Positions 28,596 to 35,179 of a stretch of 64,000 bases of DNA are shown in pieces. The position numbers and the translations under genes are program-made. The DNA is from Balneolales bacterium (GTDB lineage: Bacteria > Bacteroidota > Rhodothermia > Balneolales > Cyclonatronaceae). The DNA lies in NCBI GenBank assembly GCA_020832405.1, contig JAFIET010000001.1, forward strand, positions 81,984 through 145,983, read 5' to 3'. Every line of letters begins with the position of its first letter. Within the stretch, counting starts at the first letter, position 1. The notes beneath the pieces were generated by a model. That model made no database searches and had not been told where the DNA came from. It saw only the letters and a list, made by a program, of their open reading frames with translations.

Positions 28596-29762
28596 ATGTC
28601 GGGCATTTATATCCACATTCCGTTTTGCAGGCAGGCCTGCACCTACTGCGATTTTTACTTCGAAACCTCCCTGAAGCACAGGGCCGGTTTTGTGCCGCAG
28701 CTGCTGCGGGAAATCGCGCACACGCAGGCGCAATTTCCCGAAACCACCGCAGAGCCGGTAAAGACCCTCTACTTCGGCGGCGGCACGCCCTCGCGGCTCA
28801 CGACTCCGGAAATTGCCGAAATCATCGCGCGCATCCGTCAGGGCTGGACGCTCGAACCCGGGGCCGAAATCACCCTTGAGATGAACCCCGACGATGTGCA
28901 TTCCGGGCGGCTCGCGGAACTGCGGCAGGCGGGCATCACCCGGGTGAGCATGGGCGTGCAGACCTTCGATGAAGCCCGGCTCCGGTTCATGAACCGGGCG
29001 CACACCCGCGGCGAAGCCCTGCGCGCACTCGAAGCCCTCGCCGGTGCCGGCCTGCCAAGCTGGACCGCCGACCTCATCTACGGCAATCCCGGTCAGACCC
29101 GGGATGAACTACAGGCCGATCTCGAAACTCTGCTTCAGTTTCAGCCGCCGCATGTGTCGGCCTACAGCCTCACCGTGGAGGAAAACACCAAGCTCTACCG
29201 CATGGTGAAGAAGCAGCTGGTGCAGCCGCCTGACGACGAAGAGGTCGCCGAACAGATGCAGCTGGTTACCGATACCCTCGGCGCTGCCGGCATTGCGCGC
29301 TACGAGGTGAGCAACTACGCCCGGCCGGGGCATGAATCGCGGCACAACGGCGCCTACTGGCGGCATGAAAACTATCTCGGCTTCGGACCCGGCGCGCACG
29401 GCTTCTGGTGGCAGCCCGGGGGGCAGGGGGCGGAGCGCACCCAAAATGCGCCCCGCCTGAGAACCTACATGGATGCCGACCCCGGCATTGCGTTTCACCG
29501 CACCCAAACCGACAGCTACGATCTCGCGGCCCTCGGCGAAGAGCGCCTGCTGCTCGGGCTTCGCACCCGCAGCGGGGTCAGCCGCGAAGAGCTGCTCAGC
29601 CGCTACGGCTGCGGGCTGACCGAAGCACAGCTCAGCACCGCCGCAAAATTCACCGCACAGGACCTTTTGGATGATGTTGCCCAAACCGGCCTGCTGCGCC
29701 TCACCCAAAAAGGGCTGCTGTTCGCCAACAGGATCGGCCTTGAGCTGGTGAGCGTGAAATGA
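28596..29762 (+). CDS. hemW: Radical SAM family heme chaperone HemW
   Basis: A 388-residue protein beginning at the ATG at 28596; upstream codons in the same frame overlap nagZ and are not coding. The radical-SAM 4Fe-4S cluster motif is C11-x3-C15-x2-C18 in 'PFCRQACTYCDFYF', and 'KTLYFGGGTPSRL' and 'EITLEMNPDDV' are standard HemW segments. The C-terminal HemN-like domain contains 'HNGAYWRHENYLGFGPGAHG', a variant of the HNRxYW heme-binding motif. HemW, formerly annotated as a coproporphyrinogen oxidase, inserts heme into respiratory enzymes. Confidence 0.95.
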   Translation: MSGIYIHIPFCRQACTYCDFYFETSLKHRAGFVPQLLREIAHTQAQFPETTAEPVKTLYFGGGTPSRLTTPEIAEIIARIRQGWTLEPGAEITLEMNPDDVHSGRLAELRQAGITRVSMGVQTFDEARLRFMNRAHTRGEALRALEALAGAGLPSWTADLIYGNPGQTRDELQADLETLLQFQPPHVSAYSLTVEENTKLYRMVKKQLVQPPDDEEVAEQMQLVTDTLGAAGIARYEVSNYARPGHESRHNGAYWRHENYLGFGPGAHGFWWQPGGQGAERTQNAPRLRTYMDADPGIAFHRTQTDSYDLAALGEERLLLGLRTRSGVSREELLSRYGCGLTEAQLSTAAKFTAQDLLDDVAQTGLLRLTQKGLLFANRIGLELVSVK

Positions 29763-29872
29763 AATGAAATGCCGGAAAGGGTCACGTACGTCGTTTTACC
29801 TGATGAATCAGTCCAGCTTATCGTTTGGCTTTCATGGGTTTACAGCTTAAGTTGTGGTTAAATAAAAAAAGG

Positions 29873-30460
29873 ATGACAGACTCCCCTAAGAAATCGAAAA
29901 CGACCTACAAGGTCGGTAAAACCAAGCAGATCATTGCAGTGGGTGGGGAATGGGACGCGTTTGCGGAAGAAAATGAAGGCCGGAAAGCGCTGTCAAGATC
30001 GGTAATTGGCCGGCCCATCTGGGATTTCATTACCGGCGCTCCGACCCGCATGTGGCTGGAAACGCTGTTTCAGCTGGCTGAGCTGCGCAACGAGCCGGTT
30101 GAGCGGATTTACCGCTGCGATTCGCCACAGCTCAAGCGGGTGATGTCGATGCGCATCTCCCCCGAAGAAGACAGGGTGCTCCGGGTCGATAACGAGCTGC
30201 TCTCGGTCGAGCCGCTGGAAAAGAAGGTCGTAATACGGCATCATTCGCACCAAACCGGCACCGATATCCGCATGCGGTGCAGCATTTGCGGGAAAATTAA
30301 GGAAAAGGAAAACGAGGTATGGACCGAGCCTGCTGATCTCGTAGATCAGATACCGGAGGGCATTGTGGTGGCCTACACCGTGTGCGCTGCCTGCAAACAG
30401 GCTTTACCCCGCGCCGGTGCCCGGAAACCCTGGCAGCACCGTGAGCCGCCTGATTTGTGA
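29873..30460 (+). CDS. PAS-like protein with C-terminal four-cysteine cluster, function unknown
   Basis: A 195-residue protein from the ATG at 29873; an ATG at 29834 is also possible. The central part reads like a compact PAS-type sensor module ('IAVGGEWDAFAEENEGRKAL' then 'SVIGRPIWDFITGAPTRMWL' and 'RIYRCDSPQLKRVMSM'). The C-terminal part has two CxxC pairs, 'MRCSICGKIKEKENEVW' and 'AYTVCAACKQAL', which look like a zinc-ribbon or iron-binding knuckle. No kinase, HTH or cyclase output domain is present. It follows hemW by about 110 bases, and its 3' end overlaps the convergent DinB gene by 57 bases. Function not known. Confidence 0.7.
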   Translation: MTDSPKKSKTTYKVGKTKQIIAVGGEWDAFAEENEGRKALSRSVIGRPIWDFITGAPTRMWLETLFQLAELRNEPVERIYRCDSPQLKRVMSMRISPEEDRVLRVDNELLSVEPLEKKVVIRHHSHQTGTDIRMRCSICGKIKEKENEVWTEPADLVDQIPEGIVVAYTVCAACKQALPRAGARKPWQHREPPDL

Positions 30461-30982
30461 AAGGTGCCGCTGCTGATGCCCCGGCATGGCCTGAAACCAG
30501 GTCGCCGCGTTGAACCGCAGCAGCGGGGTGAAGGCCGAACGCACGTAAATCCGGTTCAGGTCGAGGCGGTTAGTCCGGCTGAACGCAAGCAGCTGCAGGT
30601 ACTGCTGCTGAAGGGCTTCGAAGGTGTGCAGCAGTTCGGTTTTGCTGAATGAGGACCGGGCCGGTTTATAAACCGCAGGCGCCGGTATCGGCTTACCCGA
30701 GGGACCCGAGCCTTTCAGAAACCAGGCCCCGATAAAGCCGGTTTCGAAGGGCGGCTCGCCGGTGCGTCCTTTTTTTGCCGCCTTGCGGAGGGCAGTTTCA
30801 ATGATAGGCAGCATTTTGGAACCGCTCAGATTCAGGTGCTCAATACATTCGCCGGCTGACCACTTACCGGGGGAGGGCTTCCAGTTGAAGGCTTCTTCAT
30901 CCATGTTTTCGGTGAGCTCGCTTACATTCTGAAGGCAGGCCCGGCAGCCTGACTCCCACTCCTCATAACTTCGCAGTTTCAT
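30404..30982 (-). CDS. DinB-like four-helix protein
   Basis: A 192-residue DinB/YfiT-like protein from the ATG at 30982. Family marks are 'AFNWKPSPGKWSAGECIEHLN' (first 20 residues of this stretch), with a His on helix 2 that normally forms part of the metal-binding triad, and 'AMPGHQQRHLSQIRRL', which supplies the last two His residues. DinB-like proteins are metal-binding four-helix bundles, some acting as thiol transferases; the substrate here is unknown. The 3' end overlaps the PAS-like gene on the opposite strand by 57 bases. Confidence 0.85.
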   Translation of the reverse strand: MKLRSYEEWESGCRACLQNVSELTENMDEEAFNWKPSPGKWSAGECIEHLNLSGSKMLPIIETALRKAAKKGRTGEPPFETGFIGAWFLKGSGPSGKPIPAPAVYKPARSSFSKTELLHTFEALQQQYLQLLAFSRTNRLDLNRIYVRSAFTPLLRFNAATWFQAMPGHQQRHLSQIRRLTVLPGFPGTGAG

Positions 30983-31067
30983 AGATGTCGGGTGAATGAA
31001 AAGTATCGTGCTTGCAACAGCCGGCAAAATAGGTTTATAATTCCTTAGAAAACAAACGTTTTGAGAT

Positions 31068-31108
31068 AAAAAAAGCCCGAAGTACTGAAATCAGTGCTTC
31101 GGGCTTTT
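31068..31108 (-). terminator. Intrinsic terminator after the exported nuclease-like gene
   Basis: AAAAAAAGCCCGAAGTACTGA / TCAGTGCTTCGGGCTTTT: long near-perfect stem just past the minus-strand stop at 31142. A motif-like T-run, AAAAGGGGGATGG follows on the plus strand (31111-31130). Confidence 0.85.
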
Positions 31109-31141
31109 CGATTTTTTAAAAGGGGGATGGCTTTCCTGCCT

Positions 31142-32719
31142 TTACGGCCACTGCGGATTGATGTAGTCTGCACTTTCAATCACAAACTGCCAGTTGCCGC
31201 GGAATTTGCCCAAACGCGCAATAAAACCGACTTCCGAGCCGCTGCCGGCATCCGCTGCGAAACGCTCGCGCACGTTAAAAGCCGGTGCCCAGAGGTCGTA
31301 CAGCTCGCCGTTTACCTGCACCTGAAAGCGGTTGTTAATTTCGGCTTCAACCCAAAAAAGCTGATCAAAAAAAGCAGAGGTGCGGATGTTTTGCCCGAGG
31401 TATTCATCCGGCATGAGTACATCCGACGGATGCGGCATGGTGTACTGAACGGGAATCACGAAGCTGTCTTCATCATCATTAAAACCGGGGTTTTCAAGGG
31501 GGATGAAATCCAGCCCTGAACCCGCCTCTGCAATCTGAAAGCGCATGCTGATAGGCAGGTGATCGGAGTAGCCGCCGCCGTCTTCAAAGAAATGCCAGCG
31601 CCGGGGGGCGCCGCTGTTGGCGTACACATTCTTGCCGGGCCAGCGGCCGACCGCAAAACTGTTATCGGTGTACTGCACGCCCTCGAAATCGTACATGCCC
31701 ATCCCGATCATAATCTGCATGAGGGTGCCCCAGTTGCCGCGAAAAACATCTGAGCCGCGCTCGTACAGCGGCAGCTCGTACCAGAGGTTGTACACGCCGT
31801 CGGTTTCGCCCCGCTTCACCCCGCGCTCATCGCCAACCGAGCGCAGTACATCGTTTACGGCCGTAACTTCCATGTACGGGTAGCGGTGACTCTGATGGTA
31901 CTGACTGTTGAAGTCGCCTCCGAGAATGAAGTCCAGCTGCGGGTTTTCGGCCAGCAGCTCGTCGAGCCGGTCGCGCAGCACCTGCGCGTTACGGATGCGG
32001 ATGAGCTCCATTTCGGCATCTGAAGCCCGTGAGCGCCAGTGGTTCACAAACAGCGCGAGCTCGTGCCCGTGCACGTCAACCCAGGCTTCGAGAGTCGGGC
32101 GGGCACTTTCGCCGGGCAGGGCGCGGGTGCGCTCGTGCAGGATGGGAAAGCGCGAGAACAGCACATTTTTTACGGCATGCGTCGGGCGGCCGTTTGCGTC
32201 GCGCTCGTAGGCAACGGCCACGTCGTAGCCGGTAAGCCCGTGATCGTGCATCCCCTTGAGCAGCAGCATTTCTGCCGGCAGGTCAGCGATGTCATCGTCG
32301 AGGTGCGTGGTGAGCATCTGCTCAATGGTGAGGTGCGCGTAGCGGGCAAGCACCTCCTGCGGGTCGTGCAGGGCGAATTCCGGCAGAGGGGTGAAATCAC
32401 TTTCGATTTCCACAAACATGATGATATCCGGACCTGCGCCCTCATTGTAGCGGGCCATCAGCCGGCTCGTTTTCTGAATTTTGGTAAGCAGATGTTCGGG
32501 CCGGTACAGGGGGTTGCCGTCCTCATCAAACGGCTGATAATCGCTGTAAACGGCGACTCCGTCGATATCAAATATGTTTTCCACATTATGGACGACCAGC
32601 TTGTACTCCTGAGCAAAAGTGTAAGGCAGGGCAAGAAAAAAGGAAACCAGCATGAAGGCCGGCATCATCCTGAAAAAAAGAAAATCGAATCCGGATTTCC
32701 CGGAAGGGGCTGAATGCAT
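31142..32719 (-). CDS. Exported endonuclease/exonuclease/phosphatase (EEP) family protein
   Basis: A 525-residue exported protein with an N-terminal hydrophobic signal ending 'LALPYTFAQ' (about residue 36). The EEP fold motifs are all visible: 'HNVENIFD', 'PDIIMFVEIES', 'LALFVNHWRSR', 'FILGGDFNSQYH' and 'GGYSDHLPISMRF', giving the Asn, Glu, Asp-Asn and Asp-His residues of the active site. After the EEP domain (to about residue 410) comes an extra region of about 110 residues ending 'RLGKFRGNWQFVIESADYI', which resembles a beta-barrel of OB-fold type. Likely a secreted nuclease or phosphodiesterase; no T9SS sorting tail is present. Confidence 0.85.
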   Translation of the reverse strand: MHSAPSGKSGFDFLFFRMMPAFMLVSFFLALPYTFAQEYKLVVHNVENIFDIDGVAVYSDYQPFDEDGNPLYRPEHLLTKIQKTSRLMARYNEGAGPDIIMFVEIESDFTPLPEFALHDPQEVLARYAHLTIEQMLTTHLDDDIADLPAEMLLLKGMHDHGLTGYDVAVAYERDANGRPTHAVKNVLFSRFPILHERTRALPGESARPTLEAWVDVHGHELALFVNHWRSRASDAEMELIRIRNAQVLRDRLDELLAENPQLDFILGGDFNSQYHQSHRYPYMEVTAVNDVLRSVGDERGVKRGETDGVYNLWYELPLYERGSDVFRGNWGTLMQIMIGMGMYDFEGVQYTDNSFAVGRWPGKNVYANSGAPRRWHFFEDGGGYSDHLPISMRFQIAEAGSGLDFIPLENPGFNDDEDSFVIPVQYTMPHPSDVLMPDEYLGQNIRTSAFFDQLFWVEAEINNRFQVQVNGELYDLWAPAFNVRERFAADAGSGSEVGFIARLGKFRGNWQFVIESADYINPQWP

Positions 32720-32809
32720 GAGCTGAATTTTTGAGAGAATATTGATGAACAGTGCAAGATACCGAAAAAGCTGCTCAGTCGGAGGGGGGGCAAAGCTGGC
32801 TGAGAGCAG

Positions 32810-33376
32810 CTAAAAACGCGGCCGGAAGAAACTTCTGATATCGGGGTGCACTTCGCCGTGCACAAAATAAATGAAGATGACCTCGGTAAACGCCAGCATA
32901 TAAATGAGGATAACGCCGCGAAAAACCAGGGTGGTATCCATGAAGAAGGAGGTGATCATGGCAAAGAAAATGGCCGCGCCGCCCAGTTTGCTCAGCCAGG
33001 TGTGCAGGAAAAGCACCCGCCGGAATTTGAGCAGCGAAAGCACAATACTCGAAAAAAACAGCCCGAGCAGCAGCTGCAGGTAAACCAGGTTGGGCGAGAT
33101 ATAGTCCGGAAACAGCACGTAGAAAAACCAGGCCGAGGAAAGGTAGAATACAAAATCGGCCGCGGAGTCGAGATGCGCACCGAAGGTGGTAGCCTGATTG
33201 AGCCAGCGGGCGGCCTTGCCGTCCAGAAAGTCGGTGAGGCCCAAAGCAATGTATAGCCCCAAAAAGGCATTTAGCTGACCTGTGCCCAGCAGCCAGAACA
33301 GAAAGGGAACCCCCAGCAGGCGGCTCAGCGAGAGGGCATTAGGCAGGTTGATATAAGGTACAGGTGTTGGATTCAT
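32810..33376 (-). CDS. CDP-alcohol phosphatidyltransferase family protein
   Basis: A 188-residue membrane enzyme from the ATG at 33376. It carries the complete CDP-alcohol phosphotransferase motif D52-G53-x2-A56-R57-x8-G66-x3-D70-x3-D74 in 'FLDGKAARWLNQATTFGAHLD' (first 20 quoted residues shortened here to the key ones) plus 'SAAD', and about five membrane segments. It transfers a phospho-alcohol from a CDP-lipid, as in phosphatidylglycerol-phosphate or phosphatidylserine synthesis. The exact alcohol cannot be read. It is on the same strand as the EEP gene, about 90 bases upstream. Confidence 0.9.
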   Translation of the reverse strand: MNPTPVPYINLPNALSLSRLLGVPFLFWLLGTGQLNAFLGLYIALGLTDFLDGKAARWLNQATTFGAHLDSAADFVFYLSSAWFFYVLFPDYISPNLVYLQLLLGLFFSSIVLSLLKFRRVLFLHTWLSKLGGAAIFFAMITSFFMDTTLVFRGVILIYMLAFTEVIFIYFVHGEVHPDIRSFFRPRF

Positions 33377-33426
33377 GCGGGATATTAGCTGCTGAGCCGG
33401 AATTCTGCAAGCTTCCGGCAAAGGTT

Positions 33427-33440
33427 TGTAAGCGCTTTTT
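33427..33440 (+). promoter_or_regulatory. Degenerate LacI-type operator upstream of the T9SS metallophosphoesterase
   Basis: TTGTAAGCGCTTTT matches one half and the centre (TTGTAAGCGCTT) of the perfect palindrome at 35127-35142. It lies 70-84 bases upstream of the ATG at 33510. Confidence 0.4.
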
Positions 33441-33509
33441 TTGAAAACAAGCCAAAATTAGCGATACTGCTGTAATCTGATAGTTTTTCCATGTTTAACT
33501 GAATTCAAA

Positions 33510-35051
33510 ATGAGCCTGCTTCTTCGTAATTCCGTGCTTTTTACGCTGTTGTTTTTGTTTTTCGGGACGTTCGCTGCCGGAAGCCTGCAGGCGCAGTCGG
33601 CCGGTCATGCGGATATTACCGTGTACAGTTATTTCATAAGTGATCCGCTCACTGAAATTCATATCGCGGCCATCGGCAGATCGCAAACGCAGCTGGTTTT
33701 TGAATACCGTCCGGCGGGCTCAAGCCGCTGGCGGCAGCATGCCTTCACCCGGATCTCCGACATCCCCGGCTCGAACCGTATCCTCCGGGAAGTACATCTG
33801 CAGCAGCTCTCGCCCGACAGCCTGTACGAAATCCGCTTTTCGTCGGCTGAGAACAGCCCCGTTTTCCGGTTCCGGACCCTCCCGGAAAGGCTCGAAGGCC
33901 CGCTCAGCATCGTGAGCGGCGGCGACCTCTTCCACAACGCCGAGCTCATGACCCCGACCACTGCTGCCGCAGCCCGCACCAACCCGCTGCTTGCTGCCAT
34001 TGGCGGCGACTGGGCCTACGCCGACGGCAACCCCGCCCGTATCGGGCGCTGGCTGGAGCTGTTCCGTATCTGGATGGAGCACATGGTAACCGACGACGGC
34101 CGCATGGTACCCTTCGTACCCGGCATTGGCAATCACGAGGTTGTTGGCGGCTACGGCACCGATCCGGAGCTCGCCCCGCTTTATTTCACCTTTTTCGACC
34201 TGCCCGATAAACGGACCTGGTTCACCCTCGATGCCGGCGATTACCTCAGCCTCATCATGCTTGATACCAACCACACCGCCCGCATCGAAGGGCCGCAGCG
34301 GCAGTGGCTGCGCGAAACGCTCGAAGCCCGGCGCGATGTAGCACACGTATTCCCGGTCTATCATGTGCCCGCCTGGCCGTCGTTTCGCCCATTCAGCGGC
34401 ACACACACGCAGCAGGTTCGCGAGCACTGGGTACCGCTGTTTGAGCAAAACGGCATTCAGCTGGCCTTCGAAAACCATGATCATACCTTCAAGCGTACCA
34501 AGCCCATCCGGAATAATCAGGTCGATCCCGGCGGGGTTGTTTATGTGGGGGATGGGTCCTGGGGTGTTTCTACCCGCCGTGCTGACGACATCGCACAGCG
34601 CTGGTGGCTGGAAAAAGTGACCGACGACCATCACTTCTGGCACCTGATGCTGCTGCCTGACACACGGCTCGTTACAGCGCGAAACGAAAGGGGCGAGCAG
34701 CTCGATTACTTCGAACAGCGGGTTCCGGTGAGCAGTGAAACTGAGCCCGGTTTAGGCCGCGCTGAGCTTCCCACCGGATTTTTCCTGTACCAAAACTATC
34801 CCAATCCCTTCAATGCCGGCACGGTAATCAGCTTTGTGGTGCCGGATTCGCACGACGGTCAGCCCGTGAGGCTGGACGTATTCAGCACCGGAGGGCAGCG
34901 TCTGGCTACGCTCGTGAACGGCCCCGTTACGGCCGGAATTCATCAGCTGGCCTTTGATCCGGGCCGTTTAGGACTCAGCTCAGGGACCTACATCTACCGG
35001 CTGCAGGCTGCCGGACAAACCCGCTCTCGCCGCATGCTGTATGTGAAATAG
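33510..35051 (+). CDS. Secreted metallophosphoesterase (purple acid phosphatase-like) with T9SS sorting domain
   Basis: A 513-residue protein. A signal peptide ('LFTLLFLFFGTFAAGSLQAQ', end about residue 29) precedes a Fn3-like N-terminal domain (about 35-125), as in purple acid phosphatases, then the metallophosphoesterase core with D139 ('SGGDLFHN'), D167 ('GGDWAYADG'), 'GIGNHE' (205-210), 'PVYHVPAW' and 'ENHDHTFKR', the last two supplying metal His ligands. The last about 80 residues are a type A T9SS sorting domain ('YQNYPNPFNAGTVISF', 'SSGTYIYRLQAAG'). It probably hydrolyses phosphate esters at the cell surface. A LacI-type half-operator lies upstream. Confidence 0.9.
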   Translation: MSLLLRNSVLFTLLFLFFGTFAAGSLQAQSAGHADITVYSYFISDPLTEIHIAAIGRSQTQLVFEYRPAGSSRWRQHAFTRISDIPGSNRILREVHLQQLSPDSLYEIRFSSAENSPVFRFRTLPERLEGPLSIVSGGDLFHNAELMTPTTAAAARTNPLLAAIGGDWAYADGNPARIGRWLELFRIWMEHMVTDDGRMVPFVPGIGNHEVVGGYGTDPELAPLYFTFFDLPDKRTWFTLDAGDYLSLIMLDTNHTARIEGPQRQWLRETLEARRDVAHVFPVYHVPAWPSFRPFSGTHTQQVREHWVPLFEQNGIQLAFENHDHTFKRTKPIRNNQVDPGGVVYVGDGSWGVSTRRADDIAQRWWLEKVTDDHHFWHLMLLPDTRLVTARNERGEQLDYFEQRVPVSSETEPGLGRAELPTGFFLYQNYPNPFNAGTVISFVVPDSHDGQPVRLDVFSTGGQRLATLVNGPVTAGIHQLAFDPGRLGLSSGTYIYRLQAAGQTRSRRMLYVK

Positions 35052-35126
35052 CTGCCGCACCGGGGAAGACATCAGCACAGGGTTACCTCAGATTTTATTT
35101 GTGAGGGAGTTTCTTTATCTTGATAA

Positions 35127-35142
35127 TTGTAAGCGCTTACAA
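35127..35142. promoter_or_regulatory. LacI-family operator upstream of the GH57 gene
   Basis: TTGTAAGCGCTTACAA is a perfect 16-base palindrome with the central CG typical of LacI/GalR-family and CcpA/MalR operators. It lies 38-53 bases before the ATG at 35180, where it would overlap the promoter. No LacI-family gene is in the window. Confidence 0.65.
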
Positions 35143-35179
35143 AATTGTGAGCTGATTTCACCCTTCAAAAAAGACTGTG

